64,000 nucleotides of DNA from Hyalangium gracile (lineage in GTDB: Bacteria; Myxococcota; Myxococcia; Myxococcales; Myxococcaceae), in assembly GCF_020103725.1 (NCBI RefSeq), contig NZ_JAHXBG010000018.1, positions 124,001-188,000 of the forward strand, in the 5' to 3' direction. The notes under the pieces were generated by a model, which saw nothing but the letters and a program-made list of their open reading frames with translations, was not told the origin of the DNA and searched no databases. Position 1 is the stretch's first letter. Every line of letters begins with the position of its first letter. The position numbers and the translations under genes were made by a program. Of the stretch, positions 35,848-44,387 are shown in pieces.

Positions 35848-37059
35848 TCACTCCTCTAGCGTGTCGCCGGGACCAGCGACGCAGGCCTCCCCCACGTCCA
35901 CCGGCAGAGTGGCCTGGTTCTCGGTGGGGACAGTCTGCCCTGCCACGACCGTTGAAGCTTCCGGGCACGGGGTAGGTGGGTCTCCGGCGTTTGCTGCCGG
36001 TGCTTCCAAGAAAGAAGGATGCGGCCAGGCAAGCATCAGGGTGGGCGGATAACAGGGCCTGTCAGGAGCATCCATTCTGGAGGAACGCGGGGCGGGTGGG
36101 CCCGCCGTGGGGCAGGGGCCGCAAGAATCTCCCTGCAACTCGCCAGCGGAGAGCGGGGCGGGTGGGGCCACGAGAGCGTTCCGGCTCGAAGTGGCACGCA
36201 CATTGGCGCCCCCCTCGTCGTGGTCCTGGCCCCTCCCTGTCGGCCCGATTGGTTGCGAACTGGTATGACAAGCAGACCAGTTGCTGGCGTTTTCGCCCGA
36301 CACGGGCACCTCCCCGGCAGGTGGCTGGGACGCGGGGGCGGTGGGCGCATTGCGCACCGGAGCCAGGCGGTCGAGCAGCGGCTCGTCGGCGGCCTTCAGC
36401 AGCGCCGGCAGCTGTTGGCGAAGGGCCTGAGCGTCACGGTCGGCCAGGGCGTTGAACACGAACTGGGCCCACTGCTGGAGGGCCGCGGGTTGCAGCGCGG
36501 GGAGCAGAGCGTCCGCCAAGCCTCGGAAGGCCTTCTCCAACGACATCAGGAGCAACATGTGGCCGGGACGGTCCGCGCCTTGGGCCGCCAGCCTCAGCAG
36601 GTCGAACTCTCGCTCCACCCACCGGATGCGCTTCTCCTGCCAACGGGCCTCATCTCTCAACGCGAAGCTGGCATTGAGTAGCAGCTCCACATCGGGCTGG
36701 CTGGCGTGCTCGCAGCAGGCGGCCAGCAAATCCACTGACACCTCGCGCTTGAGGGCGAAGTACCCCTCCAGCAGCCGCCGGCGGTCCATGTCTTTACGGC
36801 CTTCGGGCAGCAGCAGCTTCAGGCTCTCGAGCGACAGCGCTTCGCCCAGGGGCACCGTGCGGCTCTGTCGCCCGGGGTGTTGAACGATGAGTCCTCTGGC
36901 CGCCAGCCCCTGGAGGGCACCTCGGATGGTGGTGCGCGACACGCCATGGCGTTGGGCCAGCATCCTTTCGGAAGGGAGTCTGCCTTTGGGCCACTGCCCC
37001 AGGGCAATCGTTTGCTCCAGCTGCTCCGCCACTCTCGACACGAGCCCCTTGTGTTCCAT
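35848..37059 (-). CDS. FadR/GntR-type regulator with long low-complexity tail
   Basis: 403 residues from ATG 37059. The winged helix is typical: KGRLPSERMLAQRHGVSRTTIRGALQGLAARGLI. An FCD-like all-helical ligand domain follows (about 75-235; LLEGYFALKREVSVDLLAACC, WVEREFDLLRLAAQGA). The last 160 residues are Pro/Gly/Ala/Ser-rich without domain character, and the DNA under them contains a FadR-like inverted repeat, so the natural stop may have been lost or the tail may be non-native. It is divergent from the TPR gene. Confidence 0.82.
   Translation of the reverse strand: MEHKGLVSRVAEQLEQTIALGQWPKGRLPSERMLAQRHGVSRTTIRGALQGLAARGLIVQHPGRQSRTVPLGEALSLESLKLLLPEGRKDMDRRRLLEGYFALKREVSVDLLAACCEHASQPDVELLLNASFALRDEARWQEKRIRWVEREFDLLRLAAQGADRPGHMLLLMSLEKAFRGLADALLPALQPAALQQWAQFVFNALADRDAQALRQQLPALLKAADEPLLDRLAPVRNAPTAPASQPPAGEVPVSGENASNWSACHTSSQPIGPTGRGQDHDEGGANVRATSSRNALVAPPAPLSAGELQGDSCGPCPTAGPPAPRSSRMDAPDRPCYPPTLMLAWPHPSFLEAPAANAGDPPTPCPEASTVVAGQTVPTENQATLPVDVGEACVAGPGDTLEE
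36258..36282. promoter_or_regulatory. FadR-like inverted repeat within the GntR gene tail
   Basis: AACTGGT and ACCAGTT are separated by 11 bases; the left half continues as TGGTATGAC. It resembles the TGGTxxGACCA operator of FadR-subfamily GntR proteins. It lies inside the low-complexity tail of the regulator gene. Confidence 0.35.
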
Positions 37060-37413
37060 CCCCGCCACCCTCCTCGTTGCACGCCTCCTCCATCCAAGCA
37101 GAGGCCTCTGACAACGGATGTGGCAGCGGGAAGCGCGTGTGCCCGTAAGGGGTACGCCGCGAGGTATGGGCACGGGACGGTGTCACGAGCTGCTTCGGCA
37201 CGGAGGCTGATGGTCGCTCGGCCCTGTCGCGCGTCACCTCCATCCTTCGTCGTAGCCCGCGGACATCCTGCTTCAGTTGCTCCACCTGGGAGGCCAGCCC
37301 CGCTGAAGATGCCGACGAAGGGCGTGCGTCCCGCAAGGGACCTCCCCAGTCCTGGACCCACCCGGATCGTGGCGTGCACGCTTCGCGCTCAGGCTGTGAG
37401 TGCCGGAGGAGCC
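37060..37413. other. Divergent intergenic region, GntR / TPR genes
   Basis: This 354-base gap probably holds both promoters, but no convincing -35/-10 pair was seen. On the minus strand, 37238-37297 reads as a short coiled coil (QVEQLKQDVRGLRRRME) without a proper start or stop, perhaps debris of a transposase or coiled-coil gene. Confidence 0.4.
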
Positions 37414-40400
37414 ATGGACGCGCTGCTGAGCGACAAGGAGCTGGTGAGTCGTCGTGAGGATGGGGACGTGCAGCCCCTGGCGGAGCGGCTGGCCCAGGCG
37501 CTCGCCCGGCTGGGATGTGGCGACACGCTTCCTTCCGAGCTCGACAAGGCGCGGGTGCGCCTCGAGGAGGCGGTGCACCGGCTCAGCGGTGCGACCGAGC
37601 CCTCCCAGAAGGAGCAGCTCGCCCTGGCCCTCAACACCCTCGCGCTGCTGCTCTGGGCCCACGTGCGCGCCGACGTGGCAAGGCCGCACTACGAAGAGGT
37701 GGTGCGCCGGTATGGCGAGGAGGACGTGCTCCCGCTGAAGGAACAGGTGGCCCGGGCGCTCATCTCGCTGGGCTGCATCCACCGGGACCAGGACCGTATG
37801 CCGCAAGCCCGGGAGTGCTTCGACGACGTGGTGCGTCGGTATGGCGAGGCCCGTGACGGTGGCGTGCTTGAGCAGGTGATGCAGGGCCACCTCTATTCGG
37901 CGTGGCTGCACTGGGAGGAGAAGCGCCTCGAGGTATCGCGGAAGTGCTTCGAGGAGGTGGTGCGTCGGTATGACGGCTCGACGGAGATTCACGTGCGGCG
38001 GTCCGTGGCCATGGCCCTCCTCAGCCAATGGGCGCTGCTGCGGAGCCAGGGACGCCTCGAGGAAGCGCGGGCGTGCCATGCCGAGGCGATGCGCCGGTTG
38101 GAGGAGGAACCCGAGCCGTCCCGTGCCGAGCTGCAGCTCCGGGCCCTCTTCTCCATGACGGAGAACCTCGTGAGCTTCGAGCTCTTCGAGGAGGCCCGGC
38201 TCTGCTTCGAGGAGGGCATTCGCCGGTTCGACGCGGCGCCCGTGGAAGGCCTGAAGGAGAGGAAGGCGCAAGCCCTTCTCGCGATGGTGGGAGCGCTCCG
38301 GATGAAGGGCGACCGCCAGGACGCGCTGGTCCTGGCCGAGAAGGCGGTGCGGGAGCTCGACGCGGAGCCCCGAGCGTATTCCGCCCCCCTGGCGTCCAAG
38401 CTCCGGCTCTCCCTGGGCGATGTGCTCCTGGAGCAGGAGCGGTATGAGGACGCTCGGGCGCGCTTCGAGGCGATGGCGCGTCAGCCGGGCACTCCTTCCG
38501 ACCTGGCGTCGAGGCTCGTGACAGCCCAGGCCATGGTGGGCCAGGTTCAGGCGCTCATGTTCCTGAAGCGCTGGGAGGAGGCGAGGGCGTGCCTGGATGA
38601 GATGGTGCGTCGGTATGGCGATGCTCCCGAGTGGCGGCTGAAGGCCCAGGTGGGCAATGCCTTCTTGAGGATGGGAGATCTGTTCCACGAGCAGGCACGT
38701 CCCGAGGAGGAGAAGGCGCTCTTGGAGGAAGGGCTCCGACGGTTCGACGGTGAGTCCGAGCTGGGGTTGCGAAACGGCGTGATCCTCTTGCTCCTCCGCC
38801 TGGGAAGTCTGCACATGGATCAACAGCGCTTCCAGGAAGCCGAGGCGTCCTACGAGGAGGCGGTGCGTCGGTGTACCGCGTCGCCCGAGCCGCGCCAGAA
38901 GGAGCTGCTGGTCCGTGTCCTGGAAGGGCTGAGGACGCTGTACGCCATCCAGAATGATGAAGCGAAGGCGCGGGCCCGCGACGAGAGGGTGGTGCGCGAG
39001 TACGGGGACGCGCCGGAGCTTCCGCTGAAGCTGCACGTGGTCGAGGCCCTGAACAGTCAGGTGTACGAGCTCGAGCGGGAGAATCGCCCCGAGGAGGCGA
39101 GGGCGCGCCTGGAGGAGGTGGTGCGCCGCTACGGCCAGGAGGAGGTCCTTCCCCTCAAGGCGAAGGTGGCCGAGGCCCTCCGCGACCTGGCTGGGAAGCT
39201 CAGGATGGCGGGCCGGTGGGGGGAGGCCCAGGCCCGCTATGAGGAGATGGTGCGCCGGTATGGCGAGGCACCCGAGGTGTCCCTGCGTGAGCGTGCCGGC
39301 GAGGCCTTGCGTGAGCTGGCAAGCGCGTTCGCCGAGCAGGAGCGGTACGAGGAGGAGCGAGCCTCCTTCGAGGAGGTGGTGCGCCGGTATGGCGAGGCGC
39401 CCGAGCCCGCTGTTCGGCTCCAGGCCATCGAGGCCCTCTCCGAGCATTGGTACTCGCTGGTGAGCCGGCAGCGCTTCGAGGAGGCGCAGGCCCGCTACGA
39501 GGAGGTGGTGCGCCGGTATGGCGAGGCGAGCGAGCCCATCGTTCAGGAGAAGGTGGCGGGCGCTCTCATCCTCATGGGGAACCGGATCGAGTTCCGAGCT
39601 CGACCGGAGGAGGCTCGGCGCTGCTACGAGGAGGTGGTTCGCCGGTACGGCGGGGCACTCGAGTCCCTGCCCCAGGCTCGGGTCGCGGAAGGGCTCACCT
39701 GCCTGGCGAGTCTGGCGCGGGAGCAGGGGCGCCTCGATGAGGCTCGCGTGTGCTTCCAGGCGGTGGTGCTCCGGCATCGAGAGTCGTCCGAGCCGGAGCT
39801 CATGAGAAAGGCGGCCTCGGCGCTCATGTCCTTGGGAATCCTTCTCACCAGCCAGAAGAAGTACGAAGAGGCACAGGCGCATTACGACGAGGTCGTGCGC
39901 CGCTATGGCGAGTCGGAGGATGACTCACTCCAAGAGGAGGTGGCCTGGGCCCGGCTCAATGTGGGCGCGCTGTTCGCGGAGCAGAAGCGCTTCGAGGAGG
40001 CGCGAGCGCGCTACGAGGAGCTGGTGCGCCGCCATGGCGAGACCGGTGGTCGGGAGCAGGTCGCCAAGGCCCTCTCCAACCTGGGACACCTGGCCTGGAC
40101 CGAGGAGAAGCGCGAGGAGGCCCGGACCCGCTTCGAGGAGGTGGTGAGCCGCTATGCCGAGGACTACGACCCGAACATCCAGTCCGTCGCGGCCCACTGC
40201 CTGGTCCAGCTCGGCTCGCTGCTCTTTGGGATGGGGCGCGTCGAGGAGGCCCAGGCGCGAATCGAGGAGGTGCCGCGGCGGTATGACAGGCCCACCACGT
40301 ACCCCTTGAACGAGAGCGTGGCCATGGCCCTCGTCTATCTGGGCTCGCTCCACAACGAGCTGGGGCAGTTCGAGCAGTCTCAGGCCCGCTATGAGGAAGT

Positions 40401-40794
40401 GGTGGCGTGGTTGGGGGCGGAGCCGGAAGCGCCGCTGCGCAAGGTGGTCGCCGACGCGTGGAGTGGTGCCGGCTTCGGCCTTCTCTGCGAGGCCAAGCGG
40501 TGCCTGTCGCGAGGGGCTCCCGAAGCCGCGCAGGCCATGCTGGCCCGGGCGAGTGAGAGGGTCACCGCGGCCCGGCGCTTCTTCCCCGAGGAGGCCATGT
40601 TCCTGGGCAACGCGGCCTATGTCGCTTTCCTCCAGGGGCGGAGCGAGGAGGGGCGCGTCTTGATGGCGGAGGCGGTGCGCCGCGGCGGAGAGGAACTGCG
40701 CCGCGAGGCCCTCAAGGACACCGAACGGCATCCACTCCCCGTGGACGAGGCCTGGCGAGAGATCATCCGCGGAGTGCCCGCCGTTCGGAGCTGA
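37414..40794 (+). CDS. Giant tetratricopeptide-repeat protein
   Basis: 1126 residues, almost entirely about 23 tandem TPR-like units of roughly 46 residues. Each has a block such as ARYEEVVRRYGEAPE, then an L/A-rich helix (VAxALxxLGxL) and xExxRxEEA. Strong units occur around 39100-39660, weaker ones at the start. No signal peptide or membrane helix is present; TPR arrays are protein-binding scaffolds. A 46-residue period is longer than the canonical 34, as in the Sel1/kinesin-light-chain style. ATG 37414 follows GGAGG. The longer upstream ORF is rejected. It stands alone, divergent from GntR. Confidence 0.9.
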   Translation: MDALLSDKELVSRREDGDVQPLAERLAQALARLGCGDTLPSELDKARVRLEEAVHRLSGATEPSQKEQLALALNTLALLLWAHVRADVARPHYEEVVRRYGEEDVLPLKEQVARALISLGCIHRDQDRMPQARECFDDVVRRYGEARDGGVLEQVMQGHLYSAWLHWEEKRLEVSRKCFEEVVRRYDGSTEIHVRRSVAMALLSQWALLRSQGRLEEARACHAEAMRRLEEEPEPSRAELQLRALFSMTENLVSFELFEEARLCFEEGIRRFDAAPVEGLKERKAQALLAMVGALRMKGDRQDALVLAEKAVRELDAEPRAYSAPLASKLRLSLGDVLLEQERYEDARARFEAMARQPGTPSDLASRLVTAQAMVGQVQALMFLKRWEEARACLDEMVRRYGDAPEWRLKAQVGNAFLRMGDLFHEQARPEEEKALLEEGLRRFDGESELGLRNGVILLLLRLGSLHMDQQRFQEAEASYEEAVRRCTASPEPRQKELLVRVLEGLRTLYAIQNDEAKARARDERVVREYGDAPELPLKLHVVEALNSQVYELERENRPEEARARLEEVVRRYGQEEVLPLKAKVAEALRDLAGKLRMAGRWGEAQARYEEMVRRYGEAPEVSLRERAGEALRELASAFAEQERYEEERASFEEVVRRYGEAPEPAVRLQAIEALSEHWYSLVSRQRFEEAQARYEEVVRRYGEASEPIVQEKVAGALILMGNRIEFRARPEEARRCYEEVVRRYGGALESLPQARVAEGLTCLASLAREQGRLDEARVCFQAVVLRHRESSEPELMRKAASALMSLGILLTSQKKYEEAQAHYDEVVRRYGESEDDSLQEEVAWARLNVGALFAEQKRFEEARARYEELVRRHGETGGREQVAKALSNLGHLAWTEEKREEARTRFEEVVSRYAEDYDPNIQSVAAHCLVQLGSLLFGMGRVEEAQARIEEVPRRYDRPTTYPLNESVAMALVYLGSLHNELGQFEQSQARYEEVVAWLGAEPEAPLRKVVADAWSGAGFGLLCEAKRCLSRGAPEAAQAMLARASERVTAARRFFPEEAMFLGNAAYVAFLQGRSEEGRVLMAEAVRRGGEELRREALKDTERHPLPVDEAWREIIRGVPAVRS
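37552..40449 (+). repeat. Tandem 138-bp coding repeats of the TPR gene
   Basis: About 23 imperfect units of 46 codons. Adjacent units between about 39100 and 39660 share nearly identical cores (GAGGAGGTGGTGCGCCGGTA), consistent with recent duplication or gene conversion. Confidence 0.75.
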
Positions 40795-40959
40795 AGCCTC
40801 CGGCAGCGTCGAGGAACAAGGAGGCAGGCCTGGCCCCGAGTGCCTGCCTGGGTGACCGGCAAACCCGAAGTCTCCCTTGCGTGTCCGAGCCTCGACAGAT
40901 TGTCGGCTCGGACCATGGCCACCACTGTTCTCGCACTGACAAGCGAGTTCGGAGACGCC

Positions 40960-41415
40960 ATGAAAAAAGTTCTGGGAGTCATCGCAGGCGCGCTGTTGCT
41001 CGGCACGGCATGCGCGCACAGCTCGGAGAGTCGGGCCCGGACCGGGATACCGACGTCTTCTCAGGCATCGGCGGAGGCCCAGACGGGCGGCTCCGGCAAG
41101 GCGGGAACCGGAAACGGCCTCTCGTGCGAAGCCGTCGGCACTCGCGACTCCGGGGAACAGCGCTCCGAGTCTCTGGCGGGTGAGTCCTGGAGTGAGGAAG
41201 ACACCGTCGACAGCTCGCTCTCCCAGGCGGGGAGCGCCGAGGACACGGCCATCGGCGGCTCGGGCTCGCAGGTCGGCGCCTCCGAGGACACCCCCGTGGA
41301 CGGCTCGGCCTCCCAGAGCGACGTCTCCGAGGATACGGCCGTTGGCGGCTCGACCTCCGAGGCGGACGCCTTCGAGGACACGGGCATGGGCGGCGCCGGT
41401 GGCGGTGGAGGGTGA
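40960..41415 (+). CDS. Low-complexity acidic repeat lipoprotein
   Basis: 151 residues. Lipobox LLLGTAC (Cys18), then a Ser/Gly/Glu-rich mature part. The second half repeats a unit of about 16 residues: AEDTAIGGSGSQ, SEDTPVDGSASQ, SEDTAVGGSTSE, FEDTGMGG. No enzyme motif is present; a flexible acidic surface polymer is likely. ATG 40960 follows GGAG. A bulged hairpin (40885-40912) lies upstream. The gene is 30 bases before a serine hydrolase and may share its promoter. Confidence 0.7.
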   Translation: MKKVLGVIAGALLLGTACAHSSESRARTGIPTSSQASAEAQTGGSGKAGTGNGLSCEAVGTRDSGEQRSESLAGESWSEEDTVDSSLSQAGSAEDTAIGGSGSQVGASEDTPVDGSASQSDVSEDTAVGGSTSEADAFEDTGMGGAGGGGG

Positions 41416-41445
41416 CCCGGTAGCGGCTCCGGAGGGAATGACGAG

Positions 41446-42534
41446 ATGGCCAGGGTCGCGGTGGCAGGTGCGCTCCTCTTCGCGGTTCTGGCCACATCCT
41501 CCGCGGTGGCCGGCGGCGAGCTTCCCGAGGCGCGGTGGACCTCCGAGGTCCACGCCCTCGTCGAGGCGGCGGCGAGAGACTTCGATGGCGAGCTCTCGCT
41601 CTATGTCCTCGATGTCGAGTCCGGTGACGCCTACGGGTACGACGCCGACACTCCCTCCTATCTCTCGTCCGCCATCAAGATCGCCGTGATGCTCGAGGTG
41701 CTGCATCAGGCGGATCAGCGCAAGCTCTCCTGGGACGAGGAGCTCGAGTTCGGGCCAGGCGACATCCGAGATGGGATGCACCGGCTCGGGAGCGCTCGAA
41801 CCGGAGAGCGGTTCTCCATCGCGACACTTCTCGAGTACATGATGGGGGACAGCGACAACGCCGCCGCGGATCTCCTCATCCGGCGCGTCGGAGTGGAGAA
41901 CGTGAAGGCGCGGCTCGTCGCCCGTGGAGTCCAGACCGGGCCCGTGTCGTCGCTCCTGGACGAGCGCCTGAGCATCTACGCCAAGCTGGATCCGAGGGCG
42001 CGAGACTTCTCTCCCGAGCAGATTCGAGCCCTGGGCCAGCATGACTCGCTCGGCTCTCGCGCCCGGTACCTGTCGACGCTGCTGGGGCACGCGCCCGCAT
42101 GGACGGGCAGGGAGCTCGATCGCGCCTTTTCCGCCTATTACGCCGAGCAGGTGAACTCCGCCTCCATGCGGGAGATGGGACGGCTGCTCGCACAGCTGGC
42201 CCGCTGCGAAGGGCTGAGCGCGGCGAGCTGCACGCGTGCGCACGAGCTCATGCGCGGGTGTCACACGGGCCGCGGTCGCATCGCCGCCGGCATTCCCAAG
42301 ACGGCGACCTGGGCGCACAAGACCGGGACACAGCACCGGCGCGCCTGTGACATGGGCCTCCTGTACCTCGAGCCCGATCGCCCGATCGTCATCGCCGCGT
42401 GCACCCGGAACTTCTGGCACGTCTCCGACGCGGAGCGGCTGTTCGCGCGCCTGGGCCGCATCATCTCGACCGCGGTAGACCCGAGTCGTACCTACCCCAG
42501 GCTCACCGCGCGCCCGGAAAATCCCGCGAAATAA
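41446..42534 (+). CDS. Class A beta-lactamase-like serine hydrolase
   Basis: 362 residues with a signal peptide (to about residue 23). All three core motifs are present: SxxK at Ser75-Lys78 (SSAIK), SDN at 136-138, and KTG at 292-294 (HKTGTQ). The class A fold is clear, but the deacylating Glu of the omega loop is not recognisable, so it might be a slow hydrolase, a penicillin-binding protein or an inactive homologue. An insertion with three cysteines (ARCEGLSAASC, GCHTGRG) is unusual. GGAGGG precedes the ATG. It is periplasmic. Confidence 0.88.
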   Translation: MARVAVAGALLFAVLATSSAVAGGELPEARWTSEVHALVEAAARDFDGELSLYVLDVESGDAYGYDADTPSYLSSAIKIAVMLEVLHQADQRKLSWDEELEFGPGDIRDGMHRLGSARTGERFSIATLLEYMMGDSDNAAADLLIRRVGVENVKARLVARGVQTGPVSSLLDERLSIYAKLDPRARDFSPEQIRALGQHDSLGSRARYLSTLLGHAPAWTGRELDRAFSAYYAEQVNSASMREMGRLLAQLARCEGLSAASCTRAHELMRGCHTGRGRIAAGIPKTATWAHKTGTQHRRACDMGLLYLEPDRPIVIAACTRNFWHVSDAERLFARLGRIISTAVDPSRTYPRLTARPENPAK

Positions 42535-42561
42535 TTCCCCGCAACCAACCTGCTCCCCCCG

Positions 42562-42621
42562 GGTTCGAGAGGTCGTGAGCGCGATGCGAAGGCGCTCGAG
42601 ACGCTCTCAACCCCTCGAACC
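42562..42621 (+). promoter_or_regulatory. Long-range stem in the 5' leader of the lipoprotein gene
   Basis: GGTTCGAG (42562-42569) pairs with CTCGAACC (42614-42621), ending just before the AAGGAGC ribosome site. It could be an unfolded-to-folded leader structure or simply a chance stem. Confidence 0.3.
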
Positions 42622-42636
42622 TCGAAGGAGCAAGTC

Positions 42637-43773
42637 ATGATGCGGATGGGCAAGTCGATGATTCTGGGCGCGGCGCTGGTGCTGGCCGCTTGCGGCAAGG
42701 AGTCGGTGGATGACGCCGAGTACGTGGAGGCCACGCCGGATCTGGCCGGCACCGCGCTGGAGATCAACGGCGAGGCGGCCGCCGAGGAAGGTGCCGCGCT
42801 GATCGCCGAGGGCTTCGGCGTCCACCAGGGCGCGCTCAACGGCCAGGGCCCGGAGTTCCTCGAGAACGCGCGCCTGGAGGTGAAGGCCCTCAACGGCGCG
42901 CTCAAGGAGGCCATCACCCCCATCGTGGAGCTGGTGAACAAGGGCGGCGCGGAGGCCCAGCCGGGCGACGTGCTGGTGTACGGCCCGACGGACCGCGCCA
43001 ACGCGACGTTCAAGTTCACCATCAAGAAGGTGACGCAGCAGCGCTTCGTGTGGAAGCTGCAGGCGCGGCCGCTGGGCAGCACGGATGATGCGGCCTACAA
43101 GCTCGTGGCGGCGGGCGGGCTCACCAAGGGCGCTCTGGCGCACCGCGGCCGGGGCACCCTGGGCATCAACCTGGACAACCTCAAGTCCGTGTCCACGCCG
43201 GGTAGCTTCGCGGGCCAGGGCAAGCTGATGGCCTCGTTCGCGCACACGGTGGGCAATGACAAGACGCTGGCCTACCGGCTGTCCAACTTCACGCCGAACC
43301 TGGCCAACCACGAGCCCGTCACTGGCGCCTTCGTGGGCCACCGCCGCATGCCCTCCGGCGCCACGCGCGTCCGCGTCGCCGGCAGGTACAACCTGGAGAA
43401 CACGGGCAGCGCGGCCAAGGAGAACGTGATCGCCGCCGTCCGCTGGATCCCCGGCCTCGGTGGCCGCGCCGACATCCTCGCCAGCGGCGGGGACATCGCC
43501 GAGGGCAAGGTGTACATCGGCAGCGCGTGCTGGGACCGCCAGGAGGTGGAGAAGTTCCGCATCCTCCGCGTGTGCAACAAGGCCGACGCCCAGACGCCCG
43601 CCCGGTGCGAGATCGTCCCCGAGTCGGTCTTCGGCTCGCGCGAGGCCTGCCCGGGCGCGGAGCTCGGCGGTGACATCAACGCGCCGTCCGCTGGCCAGGA
43701 CGACATCTCCCAGGAGCCGGACGCCCCGGCCGACCCGGAGCCCGTGCCCGGCGACGTGACGGCGGAGCTGTAA
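42637..43773 (+). CDS. Orphan lipoprotein of unknown function
   Basis: 378 residues. Lipobox LVLAAC (Cys19), then a helical stretch, and a beta-rich central region (DVLVYGPTDRANATFKFTIKKV, FVWKLQARPLGS). Two CxxxxxxxxxxC-like segments lie at the end (ACWDRQ, RVCNK, ARCEIV, ACPGAE), and the tail is Pro/Asp-rich. I recognise no family. Two ATGs open the gene behind AAGGAG. A good terminator follows. Confidence 0.78.
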   Translation: MMRMGKSMILGAALVLAACGKESVDDAEYVEATPDLAGTALEINGEAAAEEGAALIAEGFGVHQGALNGQGPEFLENARLEVKALNGALKEAITPIVELVNKGGAEAQPGDVLVYGPTDRANATFKFTIKKVTQQRFVWKLQARPLGSTDDAAYKLVAAGGLTKGALAHRGRGTLGINLDNLKSVSTPGSFAGQGKLMASFAHTVGNDKTLAYRLSNFTPNLANHEPVTGAFVGHRRMPSGATRVRVAGRYNLENTGSAAKENVIAAVRWIPGLGGRADILASGGDIAEGKVYIGSACWDRQEVEKFRILRVCNKADAQTPARCEIVPESVFGSREACPGAELGGDINAPSAGQDDISQEPDAPADPEPVPGDVTAEL

Positions 43774-43825
43774 TCACCTCGAGACCAACCCGCCGACGAC
43801 TGCCCCGTAGTCTGGCGGGGCGGAG

Positions 43826-43863
43826 GGGGCTGATGGGGAGACCCGTCAGCCCCTTTCGTTTTT
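43826..43863 (+). terminator. Rho-independent terminator of the lipoprotein gene
   Basis: GGGGCTGATGGG and CCCGTCAGCCCC form a 12-bp stem with one G-T pair, followed by TTTCGTTTTT. It lies between convergent genes. Confidence 0.85.
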
Positions 43864-43876
43864 CGTTCGCGGGCGC

Positions 43877-44269
43877 TCAGGGCCCCTCGCAGATGGCGTC
43901 CGCTTCGATCTCCACGAGCATCACCGGATCGATGAGGCGGCTCACCTCCACCATGGTGGTGGCGGGCCGGATGGCGCCGAAGAACTCGCCGTGCGCCCGG
44001 CCTACCTCTTCCCAGCGGGAGATGTCCGTCACGTACATGCGGGTGCGCACCACGTCCTCCAGCCGGCCGCCGAGCTTCTCCACCGCCGCCTGGATGTTGA
44101 GCAGCGCCTGCCGGGCCTGGGCATAGGCGTCCCCGGCGCCAATCACCTGGCCCTCCGCGTTGGTGGCGGTGGTGCCCGTGACATAGATGAAGGGCCCGGC
44201 GCGCACGGCGCGCGAGTAGCCCACCCGAGGCTCCCAGGGGGTCTGGGTGGAGTAGCGGGTTCGCTGCAT
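43877..44269 (-). CDS. RidA-family reactive intermediate deaminase
   Basis: 130 residues. The signature region is intact: [16 protein letters not shown], the catalytic Arg in [10 protein letters not shown], and the C-terminal [10 protein letters not shown]-like block ([13 protein letters not shown]) with VEIEADAI. RidA proteins form trimers that hydrolyse reactive enamine/imine intermediates. The length is standard. ATG 44269 follows AAGGAG. It is divergent from prfC. Confidence 0.95.
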   Translation of the reverse strand: MQRTRYSTQTPWEPRVGYSRAVRAGPFIYVTGTTATNAEGQVIGAGDAYAQARQALLNIQAAVEKLGGRLEDVVRTRMYVTDISRWEEVGRAHGEFFGAIRPATTMVEVSRLIDPVMLVEIEADAICEGP

Positions 44270-44387
44270 GGCGGCTCCTTGGGGAGGGGAAAGAGGCGTC
44301 GATTCGAGCCTTTGGCCTCCGAGGGGGCAAGCACCCCGAGAGAAGGCCGCGAAAAAACATACGCCCCGTGATAGTTGGCCTCCCGAT

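Noticed and set aside
37238-37297. Transposase remnant
   Set aside because: A short coiled-coil reading frame on the minus strand is suggestive, but too brief and without any catalytic motif.
37273-39882. 869-codon ORF antisense to the TPR gene
   Set aside because: Its repeats mirror the TPR repeat units on the other strand and it has no ribosome site.
37552-40449. CRISPR or non-coding tandem repeat array
   Set aside because: The repeats are multiples of three, encode a continuous TPR pattern and lack unique spacers.
40885-40912. Terminator of the TPR gene
   Set aside because: The bulged hairpin has no T-run and lies about 90 bases past the stop codon; left as a mention in the lipoprotein entry.
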